Part shown: in pieces, positions 58,289 through 64,000 of the stretch
How the letters are laid out: every line of letters starts with the position of its first letter
Numbering within the stretch: position 1 is the stretch's first letter
NCBI RefSeq assembly: GCF_030657335.1
Contig: NZ_CP131039.1
Span: 930,001-994,000, forward strand
Length of the DNA stretch: 64,000 nt
Direction: 5' to 3'
From: Croceibacterium aestuarii
GTDB lineage: Bacteria; Pseudomonadota; Alphaproteobacteria; Sphingomonadales; Sphingomonadaceae
The notes under the pieces: generated by a model
Told to the model about the DNA's origin: nothing
The model's input: only the letters and a program-made list of their open reading frames with translations
Databases searched by the model: none
Translations under genes and position numbers: made by a program

Positions 58289-59004
58289 TGCGCTACGCCG
58301 CTGCCCTTGCTTCTCTTGCGATCCTGGCCGGCTGCAGTGCTGGGCCGGGCCGGCCGGGGGACGCCGGGCGGGGGCGCGATTTGCGGCCGGTCGCCCATCC
58401 CAGCGAGGTCATCGCGGCCGAACTGGCGTTCGCCCGGATGGCGCGGGAGAAGGGCACCTGGACTGCCTTTCGCGAGTTCTCGACCGATGACGCGCTGATG
58501 GCCAGCCCTCGCCTGGTCAAGGCCCACGAGGCGCTCAAGGGCCAGGACGATCCGGCTGAGCCGATTGTCTGGGGCCCGGATCATGTCTGGTCGAGCTGCG
58601 ACGGCTCGTTTGCGGTCAGCACGGGCGGAGCGCGATATCCGGACGGACACCGGGCGCGCTTCGTGACCGTCTGGCAGCGGCAGCGCAAGGGCGACTATCG
58701 CTGGGTGCTCGACCAGGGCCTGCCCGACGATACGGCCGACGTCTCTCCCGACATGATTGCGGGGGACGTTGCCGAGTGTCCGGCCGGTCCCCCGCCGCGT
58801 AGGCTCGACTATCGCCGGGGCGAAAACTGGGCGGTCAACGTTTCGAACGACGGCACGCTGGCGTGGGACACGCGGGTTGCCGCCGACTGCAGCCGGACCA
58901 TCGTCATCCGCACGCGGCAAGGTGATGGCATGAAAGAGGTGTTCCGCCGCACCGCGCCGGCCCCGCAAGTCCCGGCCGGGCAGGCGGCGCCGGATTGCGG
59001 CTGA
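58288..59004 (+). CDS. Lipoprotein, NTF2-like fold suspected
   Basis: Lipoprotein of 238 residues. Signal peptide with lipobox LAGC (Cys16), then VIAAELAFARMAREKGTWTAFREFSTDDALM, the pattern of NTF2-like (SnoaL-type) domains, and WGPDHVWSSCDGSFAVSTGGARY. The C-terminal third is Pro/Arg-rich. Its function is unknown. It overlaps folD by one base and precedes marC by one base. Confidence 0.8.
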   Translation: MRYAAALASLAILAGCSAGPGRPGDAGRGRDLRPVAHPSEVIAAELAFARMAREKGTWTAFREFSTDDALMASPRLVKAHEALKGQDDPAEPIVWGPDHVWSSCDGSFAVSTGGARYPDGHRARFVTVWQRQRKGDYRWVLDQGLPDDTADVSPDMIAGDVAECPAGPPPRRLDYRRGENWAVNVSNDGTLAWDTRVAADCSRTIVIRTRQGDGMKEVFRRTAPAPQVPAGQAAPDCG

Positions 59005-59005
59005 C

Positions 59006-59641
59006 ATGCTCGACCTGTTCCTCTCCGCCTTCATAACCCTGTTCGTGGTGATCGACCCGCCGGGGTGTGCGCCGATCTATGCGGGACTCGTGGCCGACGC
59101 CGACGCCCGCCAGCAGCGCGCGATGGCCATTCGCGCGACGCTGATTGCCTCGGTGATCCTCGTCGCCTTCGCGCTGTTCGGCGAACAATTGCTCGGCGCG
59201 CTGCATATCGAACTCGACAGCTTCCGCATCGCCGGCGGGTTCATGCTCTTTCTCATCGCGCTCGAGATGGTGTTCGAAAAGCGCACACAGCGGCGCGAGG
59301 AACGCGCCGAGAAGATTCGCGTCCAGAACGAGCAGACACCCGAGATCGAAGACGTTTCGGTTTTTCCGATGGCGATGCCGATGCTGGCCGGTCCGGGCGC
59401 CATCGCCTCTATCATGCTGATGACCGCGCGCGCCCACGGGACCGAGCAGACGCTGGTGATCCTTGGCGCCTTGGCTGCGGTGATGGCTCTGACCTTGATC
59501 GCGCTGGTCCTCGCCTCGCCCCTGATGAAGATCTTCGGCGATAAGGTGGAAGCGGTCATCACCCGCCTGCTCGGCGTGCTGCTCGCGGCGCTGGCCGCCC
59601 AGTTCGTTATCGACGGGCTGCGGGGGAGCTTCGGGGGCTAG
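59006..59641 (+). CDS. MarC-family integral membrane protein
   Basis: Protein of 211 residues with about six hydrophobic segments. FLSAFITLFVVIDPPGCAPIY and FPMAMPMLAGPGAIASIMLM are the MarC/UPF0056 signatures; ITRLLGVLLAALAAQFVIDGL ends the protein. The old link to multiple antibiotic resistance is not supported in E. coli, so no drug role is claimed. It is the last gene of the folD operon and converges on a LON-substrate-binding gene two bases away. Confidence 0.93.
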   Translation: MLDLFLSAFITLFVVIDPPGCAPIYAGLVADADARQQRAMAIRATLIASVILVAFALFGEQLLGALHIELDSFRIAGGFMLFLIALEMVFEKRTQRREERAEKIRVQNEQTPEIEDVSVFPMAMPMLAGPGAIASIMLMTARAHGTEQTLVILGALAAVMALTLIALVLASPLMKIFGDKVEAVITRLLGVLLAALAAQFVIDGLRGSFGG

Positions 59642-59643
59642 CG

Positions 59644-60258
59644 CTATTGCAGGGTGACCCGGCCCTCGTCGGGATCGCTCCGGCCGAAGAACTGCATCAG
59701 CTGAACCAGCAGCTCGCAGCGTTCGGCGATGGTGCCCGCTTCGAGCAGGGCCTGCTTGGCAGCGGCGTCGAACGGGGCGATCTGTGCCACGCCGTTGATC
59801 AGGGATTCGTCGTCGAGCTGCGCGACCGAACTCCAGTCGACCGAATAGCCCTGCTGGTCCGCGAAGTTGCGGGCTTCGCGTTCGAAGCTTGCGCGCTCGA
59901 CCGCGCTGAGCGTTTCGAAGTCCGGATCGGCAATCAGCTCGGCTTCGATCTGGCGGAATGGTGTCGAGACATCGATTTCGCGCAGCAGGCGGAAGCGTGA
60001 CTGGCCTTCGAGAACGATATTGTAGCGACCGTCCTCGAGAGCCTCGACATCCTCGATCCGGCCGACACAGCCCACGGAGAACAGCGGCGCGCCCTCGCGG
60101 TCGGACTGCGGCTGGATCATGGCGATGCGCCGGTCTCTGGCCAGTGCGCTGCCGACCAGCGCACGATAGCGCGGTTCGAAGATGTGCAGCGGCAACTGCA
60201 GTCCGGGAAACAGGATCACCCCGTGAAGCGGGAAGATCGAGAGCCGCTCGGCGCTCAT
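59644..60258 (-). CDS. LON peptidase substrate-binding-domain protein
   Basis: Protein of 204 residues of the N-terminal Lon domain (PUA-like) type without a protease: LSIFPLHGVILFPGLQLPLHIFEPRYRAL, then CVGRIEDVEALEDGRYNIVLEGQSRFRLL. The start at 60258 overlaps the stop of the upstream thioredoxin-like gene by 4 bases, so the two form a protein-quality-control operon, a pairing common in alphaproteobacteria. Confidence 0.93.
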   Translation of the reverse strand: MSAERLSIFPLHGVILFPGLQLPLHIFEPRYRALVGSALARDRRIAMIQPQSDREGAPLFSVGCVGRIEDVEALEDGRYNIVLEGQSRFRLLREIDVSTPFRQIEAELIADPDFETLSAVERASFEREARNFADQQGYSVDWSSVAQLDDESLINGVAQIAPFDAAAKQALLEAGTIAERCELLVQLMQFFGRSDPDEGRVTLQ

Positions 60259-61178
60259 CCGAACAGGAGCAGCGAAAGCCTGCGACGCTGCGCGGCGACC
60301 CACGGATCATCGAGCCCGACGGCCTCGAAGATTTGCAGCAGCTTGGCCCGGGCCGCACCGTCTTCCCACTCGGGCTGGGTTTCGACCAACTTGAGCAGTG
60401 TGTCGGCCGCGGCGTCGCGCTCGCCCGCGGCGAAAGCGGCTTGGGCGAAATCGAATTGTGCCTGGGCATCGGCAGGGCGCTCGGCGGCGGCCTTGCGCAG
60501 CGCATCGAGTTCGCCTGGGTCGACCTGCGTCCCGGCGAGTTCGATGGCGCTGTGCGCCTGGTTCACCAGCGGGTCCTTCTGCAGGTCTTCGGGAAGGGAG
60601 GAATAGACCGCCTGAGCCTCCTCGGTGCGGCCCGCGGCGACGAGGGCGCGGATCAGGCCCGATTGTACGCCGGGCTCGTCCGGTGCCATCGCTGCTATCT
60701 GCTGGAATACCGAAGCGGCGCGCTCGGCATCGCCGTCGGCCAGCACCTGTTCGCCCATCGCCACGAGGCCGCCGATGTCGGGCTTGGCCGCATCGCCGCC
60801 GCCCGCTGCTCCGGCCTTGACCGGAAGCTGCGACAACAACTGATCGAGCGCCTGCTTCAACTGCGATTCGCTTCGCATCGGCGTCAGGTCGGCGACGGGC
60901 TGACCCTGGAATATCGCATAAACCGTCGGGATCGAGCGGACCTGGAACTGGCTGGCGATGAACTGTTCCTCGTCGACGTTGAGCTTGGCCAGGATCACGC
61001 CCTTGTCGGCATATTCGCCGCAGACCTTTTCGAGCATGGGCGCGAGTGCTTTGCACGGGCCACACCATTCGGCCCAGAAATCCAGCACCACGAGCTTGTC
61101 CTGCGATGGCGCGACCACGTCCTTCTGGAAGCGTTCGACAGCCTTTTGTTCGTCGATATTGAGACCCATGCTCGCCAA
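60255..61178 (-). CDS. YbbN/CnoX-like thioredoxin with TPR region
   Basis: Protein of 307 residues. The thioredoxin domain (about 1-120) has WAEWCGPCK (Cys39, Cys42) and cis-Pro in RSIPTVYAI. A helical TPR-like half follows. Family member CnoX (YbbN) is a chaperone-redoxin acting with GroEL; CnoX of E. coli lacks the CxxC pair, whereas this one keeps it. The start is TTG at 61178: AGGAG lies 8 bases upstream of TTG but 17 from the next ATG at 61169, so TTG is preferred. Confidence 0.9.
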   Translation of the reverse strand: MASMGLNIDEQKAVERFQKDVVAPSQDKLVVLDFWAEWCGPCKALAPMLEKVCGEYADKGVILAKLNVDEEQFIASQFQVRSIPTVYAIFQGQPVADLTPMRSESQLKQALDQLLSQLPVKAGAAGGGDAAKPDIGGLVAMGEQVLADGDAERAASVFQQIAAMAPDEPGVQSGLIRALVAAGRTEEAQAVYSSLPEDLQKDPLVNQAHSAIELAGTQVDPGELDALRKAAAERPADAQAQFDFAQAAFAAGERDAAADTLLKLVETQPEWEDGAARAKLLQIFEAVGLDDPWVAAQRRRLSLLLFG

Positions 61179-61365
61179 GGGTGAAGCTCCTGCTGCTGCT
61201 CACGAAAATGTGCGGCCAATGTGGGCCTTCGCACGCCATTGTGAAGGGCGCGGACGCCATGGGCAAGGGCGGCGGCGCAGGCGCGCGATTTCCTCTTGCG
61301 GGGGCGCAAGGCGGCTGCTAACCGCGCGCTTCCCACGGAAACCGCGTGTTTCCGAGCGCCAGTGA

Positions 61366-61440
61366 GCGGGCGTAGCTCAGGGGTAGAGCACAACCTTGCC
61401 AAGGTTGGGGTCGGGCGTTCGAATCGCCTCGCCCGCTCCA
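61366..61440 (+). tRNA. tRNA-Gly (GCC)
   Basis: Complete cloverleaf of 75 bases: acceptor stem GCGGGCG (61366-61372) with CGCCCGC (61430-61436), D arm GTAGCTCAGGGGTAGAGC, anticodon stem-loop CAACCTTGCCAAGGTTG with anticodon GCC at 61398-61400, T-loop GTTCGAATC. The 3' CCA is encoded (61438-61440). It lies between the thioredoxin-like gene and a short-chain dehydrogenase. Confidence 0.97.
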
Positions 61441-61516
61441 TTTTCCAGATCGTCGCAGCCTGTCTCGACTCCGTGCCGCGCGCGCGATAGCGCGGGTGCG
61501 CAAAGGAGAATTACGC

Positions 61517-62314
61517 ATGGGTAAGCTCGATGGACACGTTGCCATGGTCACCGGCGCTGGCCGCGGGTTCGGCCGGGCGATTGCCGAACGACTGGCGGCA
61601 GAGGGCGCCAAAGTTGCGCTTTTGGCGCGGTCGCCGGGGGAGATCGGCGAGGCTGCCGCGGCTATCGGCAGCAACGCCTTGGCGGTGCCGTGCGACGTGA
61701 CCGACCCGCGCTTGGTCGACAGCGCCGTGGCCACCGTTTCGAGCGAACTCGGCGCGATCGACATCCTCGTCTCCAACGCCGGGATTCCGGGCCCGTTCGG
61801 GCCGCTATGGGAAGTCGATCCCGAAGCGTGGTGGCAGGCCCAGGCGGTGCACATTCGTGCCCCCATGCTGCTGCTCAACCGGTTGCTTCCGGGTATGATC
61901 GAGCGGGGGACCGGTCACGCGGTGTGCGTTTCGGCCAAGGCGGCGCGGATCGTTGCACCCAACCTCTCGGCCTATTGCACGGGCAAGATCGCCCAGAACC
62001 GCATTGTCGCCGAGGCGGCCGCCGAGCTGGAAGGAACCGGCGTGGCGGTGTTCGCGATCGATCCCGGGTTCGTATTCACCAAGCTGGCGCGCGACACGAT
62101 GGAAGACCCTGCGGCGCAAAAACACCTCGCCGGTATGGTCGCGCGGCTCAAGCAGCGCGAAACCGATCCCGGGGCCGACGCCGATCTCGAGCGCTGCGCC
62201 GACCGGGTGCTGGCGCTCGTCTCGGGCAAGTACGATGTGCTGTCCGGCAATTACTACGAACTCGACGACGATCTCGATGCGGCCTTGGCGGAACGGAAGA
62301 GCGCGCAGGGCTGA
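61517..62314 (+). CDS. Short-chain dehydrogenase/reductase
   Basis: NAD(P)-dependent oxidoreductase of 265 residues. Cofactor motif TGAGRGFG (12-19), NAG in VSNAGIP, catalytic Ser139 and Tyr153-x3-Lys157 (YCTGK). The Ser-Tyr-Lys triad is complete. The substrate is unknown. The ribosome site AAAGGAG precedes ATG 61517. It stands alone downstream of the tRNA. Confidence 0.93.
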   Translation: MGKLDGHVAMVTGAGRGFGRAIAERLAAEGAKVALLARSPGEIGEAAAAIGSNALAVPCDVTDPRLVDSAVATVSSELGAIDILVSNAGIPGPFGPLWEVDPEAWWQAQAVHIRAPMLLLNRLLPGMIERGTGHAVCVSAKAARIVAPNLSAYCTGKIAQNRIVAEAAAELEGTGVAVFAIDPGFVFTKLARDTMEDPAAQKHLAGMVARLKQRETDPGADADLERCADRVLALVSGKYDVLSGNYYELDDDLDAALAERKSAQG

Positions 62315-62392
62315 TCGGCTGGTCGCAATTTCGGTGCGATCCGGCTCAGGCCTGTTTCGAGCAACGAGCTTGCCGCGGCATTAGGCTCCAGC

Positions 62393-62815
62393 ATGTTATA
62401 TTGTAACGCTAACGCGCAGAAGCGTCACGCGAGTGTCGGCATCATTCGCCGTCGGCACGCCCCTGCGCGTGGCTGGCTCCACCTCTCGCGCGTTCTGCTT
62501 TGCGCGGCGCTGCTCGTGCAGTGCGTGTTCGTCCAGTCGCATGTCCACGCTGCCCAGCCGGTGGGCCGCGCGGTGGCTGCTCAGTTGCACGGGGCAGACC
62601 GGGCGGCGAGCGTGTCGACCGATTCCGTCAACAAGGCGCCCGAATACTGTCTGCAGTGCTGGGAAGCGGCGATCGCGGGGCACTACGTCGCGCCGAACGC
62701 CAGTTTGGCTCCCCCGCCACCGCCCTCCATGCTTTGGGGTACTATCGCAGCAATGGCTCAGTGGTCGCTGCGACAGCCGCCACGCGGCTGGTTGGGCCGG
62801 GCTCCACCGCAATAA
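62393..62815 (+). CDS. Small exported His/Cys-containing protein, probable zinc-uptake partner
   Basis: Protein of up to 140 residues. A hydrophobic segment (LLCAALLVQCVFVQ) is followed by SHVHAAQP and later EYCLQCWEAAIAGHYV, which could bind metal; the C-terminus is Pro/Trp-rich. Similar DUF2946-like small proteins with paired Cys and His often precede cation TonB receptors. The ATG at 62393 lies inside a Zur-like palindrome, so the true start may be further on; no clear alternative exists in frame before the hydrophobic segment. The ZnuD-like receptor gene starts 109 bases after its stop. Confidence 0.6.
   Translation: MLYCNANAQKRHASVGIIRRRHAPARGWLHLSRVLLCAALLVQCVFVQSHVHAAQPVGRAVAAQLHGADRAASVSTDSVNKAPEYCLQCWEAAIAGHYVAPNASLAPPPPPSMLWGTIAAMAQWSLRQPPRGWLGRAPPQ
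62395..62407 (+). promoter_or_regulatory. Zur-like palindrome
   Basis: GTTATATTGTAAC has GTTA and TAAC arms with a near-symmetric centre and resembles Zur/Fur-family operators (GTTATAnTATAAC-like). It stands out as AT-rich in GC-rich DNA. It overlaps the possible start codon of the small His/Cys protein and lies upstream of a ZnuD-like receptor, consistent with zinc-dependent repression. Binding is inferred. Confidence 0.45.
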
Positions 62816-62924
62816 CTCCGATTCATCGCTAAGAGTCCTGCCGGCGCAACCTGCGACGGACTTGTTTCCAGCGGCACCGGCGCGCTCAGGCTTGGCCGGC
62901 GCGCCGCACTCCGGAGTTTCAACC

Positions 62925-64000
62925 ATGCGTTTCCTGTTTCTTGCCGGCGTGGCAGCCGCCGCGCTTCATCCCGATCTCGCCGCCGCCCAGGACCAGTCTC
63001 CCGCGCCGGACCTAGCGAGCGAGGACGAAATCATCGTCACCGCCTCGCCTTTCGGACACGAGCTCGACGACACCCCGGCAATCACGTCCTCGGTCGACAG
63101 CGACGATATTCTCAAGAGCGGTGGCTCCTCGATCGCCGCAGCGCTGTCGAAAGTGCCGGGCGTCGCCGGCACGGGCTTCGCCTCGGGCGCCAGCCGCCCG
63201 GTTATCCGCGGAATGGACTCCAACCGTGTCCGCCTGCTCGAGAACGGCACCGGTGTGTCCGACGTGTCCGACGTCGGGCCCGACCACGGCGTGCCGATCG
63301 ACCCGCTGTCGGCCCGGCGCATCGAGGTCGTGCGCGGCGCAGCGACCCTGCGTTATGGCAGCCAGGCCATCGGCGGCGTGGTCAACGCGATCAACGACCG
63401 CGTGCCGACGTCGCTTCCGGCCAGCCCGTTCTCCGGAGAGGTGACCGGCAGCTACGGCACGGTCGACGACGCCTGGCAGGGCTCGGCGCTGGCCGACGCG
63501 GCGGTCGGCAATCTCGCGCTCCACGCCGATGCCTTCGTCCGCGACGCCGGCGACTATTCGACGCCGCTGGGAACCGAGGCGAACACCTTCTTCACCGGCC
63601 ACGGGGCTTCGCTGGGCGGGTCATATTTCTTCGGCGGCAGCGACAGCCATGTCGGCGCGGCAATCGAGCGATACGATGCCAAGTACGGCATTCCGGCCGA
63701 GACCAGCCACATCGACATGACCCAGACCAAGCTGCTGACGCGCTCGTCGTTCGCGCTCGGCACGGGACTGCTCAAGACGCTCAACGTCGATGGCAGCTAC
63801 GCCGACTACCAGCATTCCGAGATCGATAGCGCCGGCATGATCGCCGCGACATTCACGAACAAGGAATACGATACCCGCGCCGAATTGCTCCTCAACCCGA
63901 TCGGCATGCTCGCCAACGCGGCGCTCGGCGCAGAATACCAGCACCGCGACTTCGCCGCGCTCGGCGATGCGAGCAGCTACCTGCTGCCGACCACCAGCGA
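62925..64000 (+). CDS. ZnuD-like TonB-dependent receptor, N-terminal part (cut by window end)
   Basis: An open frame of about 358 residues continues past the right edge. Signal peptide (MRFLFLAGVAAAALHPD..AAAQ), TonB-box-like EDEIIVTASP, and a plug with SRPVIRGMDSNRVRLLENG, GVSDVSDVGPDHGVPIDP and IEVVRGAATLRYGSQAIGGVVN. This plug is characteristic of the ZnuD/heme-type metal receptor group, in which ZnuD imports zinc. The ribosome site GGAG sits before ATG 62925. With the Zur-like site upstream, zinc uptake is the leading proposal; a heme role is an alternative. Confidence 0.85.
   Translation, partial: MRFLFLAGVAAAALHPDLAAAQDQSPAPDLASEDEIIVTASPFGHELDDTPAITSSVDSDDILKSGGSSIAAALSKVPGVAGTGFASGASRPVIRGMDSNRVRLLENGTGVSDVSDVGPDHGVPIDPLSARRIEVVRGAATLRYGSQAIGGVVNAINDRVPTSLPASPFSGEVTGSYGTVDDAWQGSALADAAVGNLALHADAFVRDAGDYSTPLGTEANTFFTGHGASLGGSYFFGGSDSHVGAAIERYDAKYGIPAETSHIDMTQTKLLTRSSFALGTGLLKTLNVDGSYADYQHSEIDSAGMIAATFTNKEYDTRAELLLNPIGMLANAALGAEYQHRDFAALGDASSYLLPTTS

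Overview
The window is high-GC, densely packed chromosomal DNA from an alphaproteobacterium. Gene content points to Sphingomonadales, most plausibly Erythrobacteraceae: TonB-dependent receptors, HWE-type histidine kinase, DUF4402, UrcA-like and many small sphingomonad-type proteins, a solo thiamine-phosphate-synthase-like gene beside a YggS gene, and NrdA/NrdB, GyrB and GlnD of alphaproteobacterial character. This placement comes from reading the proteins, not from a database search. No rRNA, CRISPR array or complete insertion sequence was seen. One tRNA (Gly, GCC) is present.

Layout. 0-5 kb: end of an unknown gene, a histidine kinase with an ethylene-receptor-like membrane domain plus its single-domain response regulator, and a MarR regulator divergent from a TonB receptor. 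5-12.5 kb: ftsK, a ThiE/TenI-like gene, a YggS PLP protein, a large secreted G8-domain/beta-helix protein related to animal CEMIP/TMEM2, and a stand-alone divergent MreB. 12.5-20.3 kb: glnD, lgt, a MidA-type methyltransferase, an MHS-family transporter and an HWE kinase. 20.4-27.8 kb: a partial leucine-catabolism cluster (isovaleryl-CoA dehydrogenase and methylcrotonyl-CoA carboxylase beta) split by two tandem secreted esterases, then MarR and trxB. 27.9-33.8 kb: gyrB preceded by a region of tiny ORFs, repeated promoter-like sequences and hairpins, guaA, and a frameshifted hydrolase. 33.8-44.9 kb: CHRD lipoprotein, DoxX-like pair, thioredoxin-fold lipoprotein, GNAT, small secreted proteins, ABC ATPase, nadB and a POT peptide transporter.

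45-50.2 kb holds nrdA and nrdB, separated by small genes and each preceded by an NrdR-box-like palindrome. 50.2-53.0 kb is an AT-richer accessory island: a TIR-domain protein overlapping a small zinc-ribbon gene, an unknown protein, small Cys-rich proteins, a decayed winged-helix gene and a dispersed inverted repeat. 53-56 kb is a run of small or poorly known genes. 56.1-61.2 kb is housekeeping: argB, yggT, folD, marC, a LON-substrate-binding protein and a YbbN/CnoX-like thioredoxin. The last part has tRNA-Gly, a short-chain dehydrogenase and a probable zinc-uptake pair (a His/Cys-containing small protein and a ZnuD-like TonB receptor cut by the window end) with a Zur-like palindrome.

The observations most worth a second look are the ethylene-receptor-like kinase with all key copper-site residues, the TIR/zinc-ribbon gene pair in its AT-rich island, the small-ORF/repeat region ahead of gyrB, the divergent lone MreB, and the G8/CEMIP-like secreted protein.
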